This document shows positions 43,120 through 55,339 of a DNA stretch of 64,000 bases, piece by piece; the first letter of the stretch is position 1; each line of letters begins with the position of its first letter. Location of the stretch: contig VZQC01012403.1 of the NCBI GenBank assembly GCA_009823505.1, positions 1,330,659 to 1,394,658 of the forward strand, in the 5' to 3' direction. The position numbers were made by a program, and so were the translations under genes. Source of the DNA: Rhizomys pruinosus. Taxonomy: Eukaryota > Chordata > Mammalia > Rodentia > Spalacidae. A model generated the notes under the pieces. It saw only the letters and a list, made by a program, of their open reading frames with translations, made no database searches and was not told where the DNA came from.

Positions 43120-43795
43120 TCTTTTCCTGAGTGAAATGCTCTGTGTTCTTTCTCAGTTCAGATCTTGATCTGCACCCTGTGCTCAAGAGTAAAAGAACAG
43201 TTACTGGGCTGTGTGCACCTGCCAACAGGAAATGAGTCAGCAGTCAAGGGAAGGTGCCTCTGTCCTGTCACCTTCCTGTGTGGGGTTTGGAGAGTGCGGA
43301 ACTGCCCTGAGGACCTGCTGCTCTTCATAACTGATTGGACTAGAAAACACCTGAAGTGACACTGATTTTCAGATCATTGTTCCTTCATGGGTAATTCAAG
43401 ATGTGGAATTTATTCTGAATATAAGAGCACATGGGAAGCCGTGGTCTTTTGTTCTTATCCAGGCATTGTTCCCTCCAGAAAGAAAAGAAGTTTGACAATG
43501 TGACAGGGATGCAAATTTTGATCTGAATCTTTCCTCCAACCTTTCCCACTAAGTGATCCACCACAACCACGTACAAATACGTAATTTTAATGAAATATTT
43601 CCTATCGTGCTCTCTGAATCACAAAATCTGTCATATGTGTGCCATGTCAAATAGCCTCAAGGAAAACAAATACATACATGTTCATGTTTCTTACACAGAA
43701 GTGTGAACAAAATGAATTCATAAATTTTACTCAGTGAGGAGATGATGTGATTTCATTCATAATTTAACTCCTAAATTAGTGATAAAACCTGCTGT
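43120..43795. other. No gene recognised; 5' flank of segment E
   Basis: Upstream flank of segment E. No clear CTCF core, octamer or CRE was found where other segments have them. Confidence 0.4.
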
Positions 43796-43797
43796 TT

Positions 43798-44030
43798 CTT
43801 TTTATGTATCTTATTTTACTTCATGTGTATGTATGCATTGCCTGCATATATGTAAGTGCACCTATGTCATGAAATGCACATGGAGGACAGAGGAGGACAT
43901 CAGATCCCCTGGAACTGGAGTTATAGAACTAGTTGTTAGGCACTAGTAAGTGCTGTGATTTGAACCTGGCTTTTCTACAAGAACAGCCATTGCTCTTAAC
44001 TACTGAGCCAGGTCTCCAGCCCACCCGCCC
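43798..44030 (-). repeat. B3 SINE, minus strand
   Basis: TTTTATGTATCTTATTTTAC, ACATCAGATCCCCTGGAACTG, TGAACCTGGCTTTTCTACAAG and ACTGAGCCAGGTCTCCAGCC. Reverse complement of a B3/B2. Confidence 0.8.
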
Positions 44031-44727
44031 TGCTGTTTTTAAATAAAACTGCGAACTTTGATTACAATCTAGATTGGAATAAGGAATAGTCAACTACATC
44101 CCATTTGTATGCAGTGCATTTTCAAAGAAAATAGAACACAGTAAATGTCAGGCTTCTTAGTATATGGCAGTAAGAAACTGAGATATGTCTATAAGTAGGG
44201 TTATTTAATTTCCAGTCACAAACAAAGGGAAAAATGATCCACTAGACTTCAACATAGAATGATATTTGTCCCTGGCATTGCAGTAGGTAAAATCTTTTTC
44301 CCATGTTTTTTTTTCCTATTAGCATATAATTTATATTATTTATTAGCATGTAATGAAGCAACATCTTACTTATATTAATAGGCAAACTGAGGAGTTCTAC
44401 TTTGTACCACACAGAGGAAGCTGGAGTGTTCTTTAGTGTTCTTAGTCTTGTTAATAAGATAAATTAAGAAATAACTCAGAAAAAAACTACAAGATAATTT
44501 AAGTATAGTTTAAAAAACAAACTACAGGTCAGCCAAATGGTAAATCTAATAGGTTTCCACAGAAAAAAAAGAGAACAGGAAGAGAGAAATCCACAACCAT
44601 TGAAAGGACCCACATGGCAGAAATTCAGGAGTGGGTAGGAAAAATAAATTAGAAAAAATGAGAAACCCTAAAATATTCCAGAAAGTATATGCAACCTTCA
44701 GCAAGTACCCAAAGAAAGAAAACATAT

Positions 44728-45008
44728 AAAAAGAATAAAAGGGGGCTGGAGAGATGACCTAGCAGTTAAGAGCGCCGACCGCTCTTACAGAGGACCTGGG
44801 TTAGATCCCCAGCACCCACATGGTGGCCTAGAACCGTCTGAAACTCCAATTCCAGGAGAACTCCAGTTCCAGGGGAATCCGACACCCTCTTCTGACCTCC
44901 GCAGCATTGCACGACACGGGTGCACAACCTTGCATGCAGACAGTACATTCATACACATACAGAAATAAATAAAATTAATTTAAAAAAATTTAAAAAAAAG
45001 AATAAAAG
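44728..45008 (+). mobile_element. B2 SINE with target duplication
   Basis: Full-length B2 (GGGGGCTGGAGAGATGACC to AAATAAATAAAATTAATTT) flanked by AAAAAGAATAAAAG at 44728-44741 and 44995-45008. Confidence 0.95.
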
Positions 45009-45364
45009 TTACATTCTTCTGAATAGTGGCAGAAAACAAACAGAACTTTTGCCAGCATCACTGAAATGCATTGTTGGTTCATTGAAAAAAGATTAAGAAG
45101 ACTGACAAATCTTTAGCCAAACTAAAAAAAAAAAAAAAAAAGGCAGGAAGGAGACGGGAGTAATAATTCAGAATGAAAAGGGAAACATCAGTGCAGACCC
45201 AGAAGAAATTCAGGAAACCATAGGACATGCTGACAAATCTATGGAAAATACTGGAAAAGCCAAAAGAAGTGCATAAATATCTAGAAACTTACAGCCTACC
45301 AAAGTTAAATTAAAATGACCTAAATTATCCAAATAGACCCCCTAAGAAGGAAAGGGATGGATGG

Positions 45365-46318
45365 TGTACTTAGCACCAGCTACACCTCATCTGCCTGGAA
45401 ATACTGTGCAGCAGTGGCAGCCATATGTCTGTATATTTCAAATCTAATTGGCTATTGCTCTCTCCTTGGAGGAATAACCCACGGCTGATGTCAACAAAGC
45501 ATAAAAATCCTCTAATGGTTAGGAGATGTTATAAACCACACAAGACCTGTGCATACTTGAAGAAGAAATGTAGATCATGAATTTACTACCATCCAAATCA
45601 TATGTTTATACCAAAGTAACCTACCATAAAATTAATACTGTTTAAATACCCATATATCTATATTGTGTGTGGCTTTCATTAGTAGATCGAAGGCTATATA
45701 TTATACTGTTTAAATACCTAAATATCTAATTGCATGTGACTTCATTAGTAGGATCAAAAGGTTATGCCTGGACAAGCTGGCAGCCCCATGAAAAACACCA
45801 GAAACTAGACTAGAGAACAGAAGAATCAGCTCCAGAAAGTAGCAGTGTTTGCTTCTCATTCCCATGTGCCCCTTTTCTAAGCCTAGGGAACAATCTGCAG
45901 AAGAGGGGGGCGTGGTAGAATGTAAGGGCTTGATATTGGGGTTACATGGTGAAACTACAACAATATAGACTGCACACATCATTTCTGATCAACTTGATTG
46001 AACATAAACGCCCCCCCTTACTCGGATGGTGGGGACCCTGAGTGCTGTGTGGGTTTGGGCCAACTGCTTGCAATTTGGTTTACATGAAGGATGTTTGTAC
46101 TCACAAATTATCACCTATTGTTAAAAAAAAATGAAAACAAAAACAAAAAAAAACCAGAAAGATGCAGAAAAGTTACAGCAGAATGCATGATCTGGGATGG
46201 GGTAGCGGGTGAGCACCGTGGGCGGGGCCACAAGGGAAGGGGATATATGCCTGAACTGAATTGGAAAATGATGTATGAAATACACAAAGCATCAATAAAA
46301 ATAAATTTAAAAAAAAAA
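45365..46318 (+). mobile_element. L1 3' UTR, plus strand
   Basis: Begins with the repeat shared with 7.3 kb, then unique-like sequence, and ends with GCAGAATGCATGATCTGGGA, a G-rich run and GAAATACACAAAGCATCAAT before AATAAATTTAAAAAAAA. Same terminal family as 9.4, 41.1 and 49.8 kb. Confidence 0.65.
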
Positions 46319-46919
46319 GCTTCTAACTAAAAGGAGCTCAAGACCAAATAGATTCAGCATAGAATTCTACCAATCCTTTCTACCCAAGAATTCTACCAAA
46401 GAAGAATTAATGCCAAAACTGCTTCAAGGAACACTTCCAATTCTTTCTGTAGGCATTATTACTCTTATGCCAAAACTAGACAAAGAACTAAAAAAAGAAA
46501 AAAGATATTTGTAAGCCAATCTCTCAGATGAACGCAGACACAAGAATCCTCAACAAATAAGAGCAAACCAAATGCAAGAACATATAAAACAAAGATTGTC
46601 TACCAAGATCACATTGGCTTCATCCTGGAGATGCAATGATGATACATCATATATAAGCCAGTAAATGTAACCCACTCCATAAATAGACTTACAGACAGAA
46701 ATCACTAGATGTAAACAGGCCTTTGACGAAGTCAAACATTCCTTCATAATAATGTACCACAAATCCTCAAACAACATCTTATTAAACATGTGAAAACACA
46801 AAGCATTCCCATAAAAATCATGAAAAAGAGAATGCTCCATGCTCCACTACTGTTCAGTATAGTGTTTGACATCTTAGATAGAGCAATAAGACAAATAAGA
46901 GAGATATAATTTGGGAATG

Positions 46920-47165
46920 AAGTATCTTTATTTTAATTTTTACACTGTTAAATTTGTGACTGTGTGTGTGTATTGTTACATATACATACGTAAACATATA
47001 AAAATGTGTATATTTGTAAATGCATGTATATGTAACAATGAAAGAAGAAACAAGAAATTGCAAATGAATGGAGTTACATGGGAGGAGCTGTTGGGTGAGT
47101 GGAATGGATGGAAATAATATAAACACAATACTTGTGTATGAAATTATCAAAGATAAAAAATTAAA
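46920..47165 (+). repeat. Possible L1 3' end
   Basis: The last part (TTGTGTATGAAATTATCAAAG followed by ATAAAAAATTAAAAACT) is L1 3'-end-like. A GT/TA-rich stretch lies at 46960-47035. Confidence 0.4.
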
Positions 47166-47167
47166 AA

Positions 47168-47325
47168 CTAAGCCAGCATGGTGGCACATAACTTTAATCC
47201 CAGCACTCAGGAGGGACAGGCAGGTGGATTTCTGTGAGTTCAAGGCCAGCTTGCTCTACATAGTGAGCTCCAGGCCAGCTGGGACTAAAGAGAGACCCTG
47301 TCCCAAAAAGGCCAAAAATAAATAC
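47168..47325 (+). repeat. B1 SINE
   Basis: AGCCAGCATGGTGGCACATA, CTCCAGGCCAGCTGGGACTA and GAGAGACCCTGTCCCAAAAAG. Complete. Confidence 0.92.
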
Positions 47326-47329
47326 TAAA

Positions 47330-47940
47330 TATAAAATAAAAATAAAAACTGAGTGAGATTGAACATTCATCCTTGGCTGTGATCTTAAAGAAGAAGCATC
47401 CAGCGTTCCGTCATCACGTTTAGCCTTGTGGTGTTAAGATGATTTCGTGAATCTTAGTCAAGATGTGCATGAGTGCCAGCAGCTTGGGCAGCACCAGAAG
47501 AGGCAACTGCAGAAGAAACGGGGAACTTCCATAGATGCAACCTCAAGGAAAGTCTGTAGCTCTGAGGAAGAGACAGAGATACTGTGTCCAGATGGATCTT
47601 CCAGGCCTGTGGTCAGCTAGAAGCACCTGTGAAAGACAGCCACATTACCCACTAACAGTTTTGATTTCTATAAGAACAAATCTGAAATATAACTCTGTAT
47701 TCTAGCACCAAAATTCCTCCTGTGGTTTCTTGGTTTCTCTCACATCTCCCCTTAGGTGAGAAAACAAGGACAAGGTGAGAAGAAGTGGAGAACAGTAAAG
47801 AAAATATTCATAAAGATAAACAGAATGAAATGGAAGTGTAGACTTGAAAGGTAAACTCATATGGATGTTAAGATATAGTATTTGTTTCCTAGAGTTCCAG
47901 TGTGAAATATCCAAACATCCTAGAGATCTGTTTGTTGTAT
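47330..47940. other. No gene recognised
   Basis: Short intergenic stretch between two B1 elements. Confidence 0.4.
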
Positions 47941-47941
47941 A

Positions 47942-48127
47942 ATGGCCAAATTTTATAGCCAACTGTGGTGGTGCATGCCTTTTATCACAGCACTCAGGAG
48001 GCAGAGGCAGAGGCAGGCAGATCTCTGTAAGTTCAAGGCCAGCCTGGTCTACATAGCGAGTTCCTGGCCAGCTGGGCCTAAACAGGAAACCCTGACTCAA
48101 AAAGAAAAAAAAATGACCAAATTTTAT
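47942..48127 (+). mobile_element. B1 SINE with target duplication
   Basis: B1 flanked by ATGGCCAAATTTTAT (47942-47956) and ATGACCAAATTTTAT (48113-48127). Has an internal (GGCAGA) slip. Confidence 0.92.
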
Positions 48128-48756
48128 TTCTAAAAATGGCAAAAAATAATTCAATATGGTGCATTTTAATCACAATAGAATGTGTGCTAGAGCTCCTGTT
48201 AACATGGCAGAATGGATGTAAGGGGTCTGCAAGGGGGACCAGAAGGTGGTGGACAGGGGTGTGAGATGAATACAGTCATCTGGGGGGGGCACTGTTCTGA
48301 ATGCACCCTGCTTCTCTGCTAAACAGAATCTCATTAGAGATGTTTACAACCCCATGGTGATTGTGTCCTAGCTTTATACAATTCTCTCAGTTTCATTTAA
48401 TTGTACGTAAAATTTAAGAGTAGTAAAGAGACATGAGACACAACTTTCCAACCTTCTAATATGGACTGAAGACTCATGTCTCTCCAAGAATCCTCCAAAA
48501 CTTCAATGCCAGATGGGGACTGCTGAGACATCCAGCTTGTGGACTGAGCTACTACTGGGGTTTCAGCCTCTTCAGAGTATAGAGTGCCACCGTTGGACTA
48601 CCGGGTCTGTATCACAGAGACCAGTACAGGAAGATCAAGACAGAATGTGTTGCTTACTGGACCTCATTTGGTGACCATGGGAAGCAAAAACCCCACCCAG
48701 TGCAGAGCACAAAGGCAGGACTGATGGTTGTTTGGGCTTGCCAATGACGAGCCTTC

Positions 48757-49044
48757 AAATATGACATCTTTCGGGCTGGAGAGATGGCCTATCGGTTAAG
48801 AGCGCCCACCGCTCTTGCAGAGGACCCAGGTTTGATCCCCAGAACCCACATGGCAGCCGAGAACCATCTGAAACTCCAATTCCTGGAGAACTCCAGTTCC
48901 AGGGGAATCCGACACTCTCTTCTGACCTCCGCGGCATTGCACGTCACGGGTGTACAGGCTTACATGCAGACAATACATCCATACACATACAGAAATAAAT
49001 AAAAATTTAAAAAAAGATACAATTAAAAAAATATGACATCTTTC
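48757..49044 (+). mobile_element. B2 SINE with 16-bp target duplication
   Basis: B2 (GGGCTGGAGAGATGGCCTAT to AAATAAATAAAAATTTAAA) flanked by perfect AAATATGACATCTTTC at 48757-48772 and 49029-49044. Confidence 0.95.
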
Positions 49045-49228
49045 AACCTAATAAAAAAGAAAGAAAAAGAAATCACAAGCTGAAGATGCTAAAAGTTATA
49101 TGTGGCATGCATATATGTATATTTTGGAGTGATGCAGATTGGAAGGAACAACAAAAACAACAACAGCAACAAAAAAGACTGAGTCAAAGAACTGAGTGAA
49201 ACAATGAACTTCAGCTCAAAACAGTAAA

Positions 49229-49691
49229 TTTTTTTTTTTTTTTTTTTTTTGTGGTCCAACAGAGAATCGAAAAGAAACTTAGTAGGTTGGTGCACCCGTG
49301 TCGTGCAATGCCACAGAGGTAAGAAGAGGGCATCAGATCCCCCTGGAACTGAAGTTAAAGATGGTTCTTAGCCGCCATCTGGGTGCTGGGACTCGAACCC
49401 GGGTCCTCGGCAAGAGCAGTCGGCACTCTCAACCACTGAGCTATCTCTCCAGCCCAGGGGATTTGCATTTTTTAAATTTATTTATTTCTGTATGTGTATG
49501 AATGTACTGTCTGCATGCAAATCTGTGCACCCGTGTTGTGCAATGCCTCGAAAGTCAGAGGAGGGTGTCGGATTCCCCTGGAACTGGAGTTTCAGACAGT
49601 TCTCGGCCACCATGTGGGTGCTGGGGATCGAACCCGGGTCCTCTGTAAGAGCGGTCGGCGCTCTTAACTGCTAGGCCATCTCTCCAGCCCC
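49229..49691 (-). mobile_element. Two adjacent B2 SINEs, minus strand
   Basis: Two B2s head to tail on the minus strand: about 49229-49456 (ends GAGCTATCTCTCCAGCCC; its 3' part is altered next to a T run) and about 49466-49691 (TTTATTTATTTCTGTATGTG to GGCCATCTCTCCAGCCCC). Both lie inside the L1 3' UTR. Confidence 0.9.
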
Positions 49692-49984
49692 TCTGCATCA
49701 AAAATTTTAAAAGAGACTGAGGAAAGATGAAAAAGATGTTTGGCAGAACGCATGAGCTCTGGTGGGGTGGGGGGCAAGGAAGGGGGAATGGGTGTAGACT
49801 TGATTGGAAATTTTGTATGAAATGCACAAGGCTTCAATAAAAATTGGCTTTAAAAAAAGAGTAGTAAATAAAGTATTCAATGTGATATTTTCCTTCCAGG
49901 AGATCATTTATATGCAAGGCTGTCTAGCACTTTCTAAGTTGTGCATTCTGCTTTATATGGAATTGGGGTTCTTTTTTTTTTAAG

Positions 49985-52955
49985 CCAATGTTTTATTGAA
50001 GCTCTGTGCATTTCATACAAAGTTACATTACAAATCAAATCTAGACCCGTGCCCTCTTCCCTGCCCCCCACCCCACCAGAGCTCATGCATTCTGCCAAAC
50101 ATGTTTTTCTTCTTTTTCTCAGTCTCTCTCAAAATTCTCCATGCAGAAGTTTACTGTTTTGAGCAGAAGTTCAGAGTTTCAGTTAGTTTATTGATCCAGA
50201 CTTTTCTGTTGTTGTTGTTATTCCTTCCTATATGCATCACTCTAAAATATGCATATATGCATGCCACATATTGTAGGAATGAAACTTTGCTTGGCTCGAG
50301 GTAGGGACTGTAAGACTTGTCCCATAAAACCTCCAAGAATTATCTTATATTTCTGTGCGTTATCTGTAGCTCCTGAAGGCCAGGATATTACAGTGTTTTC
50401 TTGCCTCACCCTATCTCTGCAAGATTAGAGCCCCTTCCCTTGAGGCATTGAGCAAAAATGTCACCTCTAGTTTACCTGTTGCACAAACAGGAGCTCTGCA
50501 CCCCCCCCCCTTAGAGCCAAGGTGGCTTACCCCTCCCTTCCATCTGCCCCCCACTTCCTTGCCCAGAGCACAGTAACTTTTGGTATATGAGCACACTGCT
50601 GGCATGAATAAAAAGAGACTATTCTCCTGGACCTCGCCCTCTGAGTCCATGTCTGTATGTCTGTTCTTGTCTTTCCTTGTCTTTCTATTCCATAGGGTAA
50701 CCTCCCTACACGTCCCCTCCCCTCTCCTTGCCAGAGTTAAGCCAAGAGGCAGTCTGTTTGCAGGCAGGGGACAGCCTTGAAGCTTGTAGGGAGAGAAGAA
50801 CAGCATGTGGAATGTTGTCACATGTGACTCAAAGACTATAAACTACCAGCAACAATTATCATAGGTTTTAGCATCTTCAGCTTGTGATTTTATTAGGCTG
50901 AAAGATGCCATGTTTGAAGTCTCCTCTTTGGCAAGCCCAAACGGCCATCAGTTCTGCCCTTGTGTTCCATACTGGGGTTTTCCCTTCCCATGGTCACCAA
51001 ATGAGGTCCAGTAAGCACCGCATTCTGTCTTGATCCTTCTGTACTGGTCTCCATGATACAGCTTGGGTAGTCCAACAATGACAGTCTATACTCTGAAGAA
51101 GTGGAAACCCCAGTAGTAGCTCGGTCCACAAGTTGGATGTCTCAGCAGTACCCATCTGGCACTGAAGGTTTAGAGGATTCTTGGAGAGACATGAGTCTTC
51201 AGTCCATATTGGAAGGTTGAAAAGCTGTGTCTCCTCACGTCTTTGAAGTCTGGCAAAAGCAGTGGCAGCCACAGGGTAACTGCACTTGCCTGCCAGTAAG
51301 AGAGCCAAAACAACTGTGCTATTGTTTTGTTTTGTTTTGTTTTTCTTACTTTTTGTCTCTTTACTAAGATCTCGAGTTTTATACCTGAAGTACAATTTCT
51401 CAGGCCTTACTATTTATTTATATCTGGTTATACTTTCCTTTTGGATGTTTAAGACCACTCAGTTACCCCAGATTAACCAAGGTTTTTGTTTTCTCAAGGT
51501 CACTTGAAGATCTGGTCCTCAAGGGTCACTCAGGTTTTTTTGGGGAGATGAAACCCCTGGCTTCTTTTGGCTTTTCAGTGATCAGTTCCATCCACTCAAG
51601 GACAAAGTCAGGTCTTGCTAGACCAGGCTTCCCTTTTTGAAGCATGAGCAGACTTTCTTCTTTATAGACTAGACACTGGTTGAAGTCCCATTAGTGGATC
51701 TCCAAGACCTCCCTGCACAGGAAGACTGGTGACTCACATTTGCAGGTCATTTCAAGAGATGCCCCCATGCATAGTTCCCTGGGACTCATCTGACCCTGAG
51801 GGTAAGGAACAAAGTTATCCCTTAAGTCCCTTGGCCAAATTGGTATGGGCATTAAGTATGGTCATTAAGAATCCAGAACGGCTGTTACACCAGCCTGATA
51901 CTTTTAACTACTTTATAATATTTTAGAAAGTGCTTGGACAAAAGCTCAAGCAGCCTTGTATAAGAAATACTAAGAAGCACTCCCATAAAATAAATGCTGT
52001 GGTTAGACATAATGTCATGACAAACTAGTTTTCTTTTTGTACTCCTTTGATCTTATATTACTCTAAAATATACACACATATCCTTCATCCATATACCAAA
52101 ACTTCCTAACTCTGAAAATAATTGGTAGCTTAGTTCTAGAACCTGTTAAGGGAGTCACAATATAAGAGCACAGTTGTTTTCAGATCACATTAACGCTGCT
52201 CATTTTGCCTTCCAACTAAGTAATTGGCACTAGCATCCACAGATGAGGGATACCATTTTTCAGTTGTTTTTCTGGAACTGTGTTACTTCACTTAACAACT
52301 TCTAGCTCCATCCATTTGCCTGCAAAGTTCATGATGTCCTCTTTCTTTACCGCTGCATAGAACTCCATTGTGTAGATGTACCACATTTTCTCTATCCACT
52401 CGTCAGTTGAGGGGCACTTGGGTTGGTTCCAACTCTTTACTACTGTGAAGAGAGCTGCAGTAAACATGGCTGTGCATGTATCTCTGCAGTAAGATGAGTC
52501 TTGTAGGTATATACCCAGGAGTGATATGACTAGGTCAGGTGGCAAGCTCATTTTGAGTCTTCCAAGGGTTCTCCACACTGCTTTCCACAGTGGCTGTACA
52601 AGTTTACTTTCCCACCAGCAGTGGATGAGTGTTCCCCCCTCCCCACAACCTCTCCAGCACTTGGTATCATTTGTTTTCTTGATCCTAGCCAGTCTTATCA
52701 GAGTAAGATGATATCTTAAAGTAGTTTTAATTTGCATTTCCTTAATTATTAGTGACCTTGAACACTTTTTAAGATGTTCCTCAGCCATCTCTATTTCCTC
52801 ACTTGTGAAGTCTCTGTTCAGCTCTTTGCTCCATCTTTTGAATGAGTCATTTGTTTTCTTTCTTCTTTGTTTTTTGAGTAGTTTATGTATTCTGGAAATC
52901 AATGCTTTGTCAGATGTATCTGCAGTGAAGGTTTCCTCCCACTCTGTGGGTTTTT
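49985..52955 (-). mobile_element. L1, minus strand, 3' half
   Basis: The minus strand from 52902 to 52288 reads ORF2 C-terminal residues in one open frame (LLKKQRRKKTNDSFKRWSKE, RLARIKKTNDTKCWRGCGE, WNQPKCPSTDEWIEKMWYI, VKKEDIMNFAGKWMELE), 204 codons and less damaged than the copy at 12-13.7 kb. The 3' UTR continues to about 49985, ending TTTTATTGAAGCTCTGTGC (reverse). An LTR interrupts it at 50272-50854. The 5' end breaks off near 52952, some 40 bp from the GAPDH retrocopy. Confidence 0.85.
50272..50854 (+). mobile_element. Solo LTR inserted in the L1 3' UTR
   Basis: A 583-bp block starting TGTAGGAATG and ending AGCAACA interrupts L1 3' UTR that is continuous in the mirror copy (49.05-49.13 kb). 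TG...CA ends, a GCATGAATAAAAAG polyadenylation signal at 50604 and a GTCTTTCCTTGTCTTTC tail after it fit an LTR on the plus strand. Flanks are ATAT/ATTA-like; the target duplication is not clear. Confidence 0.6.
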
Positions 52956-52992
52956 GGAATTGGGTTTCTAATCCTGATCATTCAGGGTACTT

Positions 52993-53700
<708 letters not shown>

Positions 53701-53829
53701 TTCACCTTCCCCACCTCCCAATAATGCAACATAGAATAATCTTACCTGTTCTCTATATCTGTACACCTATATGACTTAATGTTAAGTTCGTGTGAGAATG
53801 CCAGTGTGCTATCTTTCAAGAATATGAAA

Positions 53830-53922
53830 TTGGCACCAGGGACTCAGGTGGGGTGGGGGTCATGGAAAGGGAAGTGACTCCAGATTCAATTGAGAAATGA
53901 TGTATGACCTATGGAAAAAGTT

Positions 53923-53963
<41 letters not shown>

Positions 53964-53968
53964 ATAGA
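53830..53968 (+). repeat. L1 3' end with (AAAT)n tail
   Basis: GGGACTCAGGTGGGGTGGGG, GAGAAATGATGTATGACCTA and an (AATA)n run to 53966. A short terminal L1 3' UTR. Confidence 0.65.
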
Positions 53969-53974
53969 AATTGG

Positions 53975-54065
53975 CACCTTCAGTAGTTACATGTTATCAA
54001 GAGATCTGGTGCCCTCTTCTGGACTCCATAGGCACCGACACGTGTATATGTACAACTCTCCAATC

Positions 54066-54106
<41 letters not shown>

Positions 54107-54135
54107 CATATGCAATCTTTAAAATAACAAATAAA
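53975..54135 (+). repeat. B3 3' end and (CA)n
   Basis: GAGATCTGGTGCCCTCTTCTGG and a CTCCATAGGCACCGACAC stretch are the B3 3' half. (CA)17 lies at 54068-54100, then TATATACA and an ATAAATAA tail. Confidence 0.75.
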
Positions 54136-54139
54136 TAAT

Positions 54140-54740
54140 CAAGATACAATGATAATTCTGCTCCAATGGTCACTGACCAGACCAGAATGATGTATGCCAA
54201 AATCTGGAAAATCATACTAACATAAATAGGGAAAGAGACCTACTGATGAAACCTTAAGCAGACTGATATCACCAAAAGAGTATGACCCTGGAATAATAAT
54301 TAAGGAAAATATCCTAGTAAATTTGCATGAAGTCAATAAAATGTGCATGTTCTTCTCTTGCATGAGAAGAACATGCACATTGAAAATGCAAGGCACTACT
54401 GGAGGTGCACAGACATGGCACATGGAACATTCTTAAGCACTCATAGTCTCCTGTGGGAGGAAGTCAAGCAAAGCAAGTGAGGACCAGCCTGCTTCTAGAA
54501 TCAGACTCTTCACACCCAACTTCATTTAGCATAAGATGATTGAAACTTGAGAGAATGCTGGGTGTGATGAGGAGCTGGCCAAAGCATCCCTTTCATAAGA
54601 ACAGAGCAGCATTCCCCACACGTCATGGCAGCCTTGGGCTTCTGCTCTCAGTCTTCATCCAAACTGTAGATTCTCTGTCCATGAACAACCCAAACACATA
54701 GACAGTCAAAAATTTAAATGATTCTAAGGTATGCTTGTGT
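54140..54740. other. No gene recognised; short hairpin
   Basis: Intergenic. An inverted repeat at 54340-54385 (ATGTGCATGTTCTTCTC / GAGAAGAACATGCACAT, loop about 8 bp) could fold into a stem of about 17 bp. No other structure is seen. Confidence 0.5.
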
Positions 54741-54744
54741 ATTA

Positions 54745-55230
54745 ACTTTTTCTGACTAGTCACATGTACACTTAGAGGTCCAAAATTCTCATTGAAGTAA
54801 AATTTAGAAATGTAAATAAGATCAAATTAAATCCATGTGTTTTCTTGTCTAATCCAGAATTGTGGTTTCACCTCAGAGAAATGACATTGGAGATTTATAA
54901 GGAAAATAATTTACAACTGATTTTTCCCAAAGTACATCTTTCATGGCTCTTTCCTTCCTTTTGCAGTTATGTCTTTCCATCCATCAAGCATCTGTAATCT
55001 CGAGATACAGCAAGAAGACAGTCATCTGCAGTGAGACAAGCCCGTGATCATAGCACAAGGGATGTTGAGGCATGGGAGTTATGAATTTCAGGTTACCTTG
55101 GGCCACACAACAGGATCCTGCATAAAGACATAAAGAGGAGAGCTGTAGAGGTGATGGCTGTTTGTGATATCTCAGGTGGTGAGTTTCAAACTGCATGATT
55201 GCCTTCACTAATATGTGCACATTTAAATTA
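54745..55230 (+). repeat. Non-coding block related to 18.3 and 23.6-24.15 kb
   Basis: CTTAGAGGTCCAAAATTCTC and GAAGTAAAATTTAGAAATGTAA match 18340-18390; TTTTCTTGTCTAATCCAG through CTCGAGATAC, then GAGGTGATGG and TATGTGCACATTT match 23590-24150. Same order and orientation. Confidence 0.6.
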
Positions 55231-55279
55231 ATATGTTTTATTTACCAATTTATTTTTTTATGTTTATGATTGTTTCTAA

Positions 55280-55316
<37 letters not shown>

Positions 55317-55336
55317 CCTCCCTCCCTCCCTCTCTT
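55280..55336 (+). repeat. (TC)n / (CCCT)n microsatellite
   Basis: TC dinucleotides followed by CCTCCCTC units. Confidence 0.95.
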
Positions 55337-55339
55337 TGT

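Larger units (their letters stand above)
44290..46910 (+). mobile_element. Old L1 ORF2 in two parts, interrupted by a younger L1 3' end
   Basis: 44995-45360 has sense ORF2 blocks (AAAAGATTAAGAAGACTGAC, GAAATTCAGGAAACCATAGG). 46325-46905 resumes with GAATTCTACCAAAGAAGAATTA, CTACCAAGATCACATTGGCTTCATC and the RT region CAGGCCTTTGACGAAGTC, to AGAGCAATAAGACAAATAAG. Both are decayed. Between them lies 45365-46318, a younger L1 3' UTR. 44040-44740 holds nothing else recognisable. Confidence 0.7.
48430..49855 (+). mobile_element. L1 3' UTR, plus strand, with three B2 insertions
   Basis: Sense L1 3' UTR split by SINEs: 48430-48772, 49045-49229 and 49692-49855, ending GGCAGAACGCATGAGCTCTG, a G-rich run, and CAATAAAAATTGG. 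Nearly all of it is repeated in reverse orientation at 49985-51240. 48130-48430 has no recognisable feature apart from a G run at 48281-48290. Confidence 0.8.

Noticed and set aside
52288..52902. 204-codon open frame as a host gene
   Set aside because: It is the C-terminal end of L1 ORF2 (WRGCGE, CPSTDEWIEKMWYI), the same as at 12.6-13.2 and 40.3-40.6 kb.
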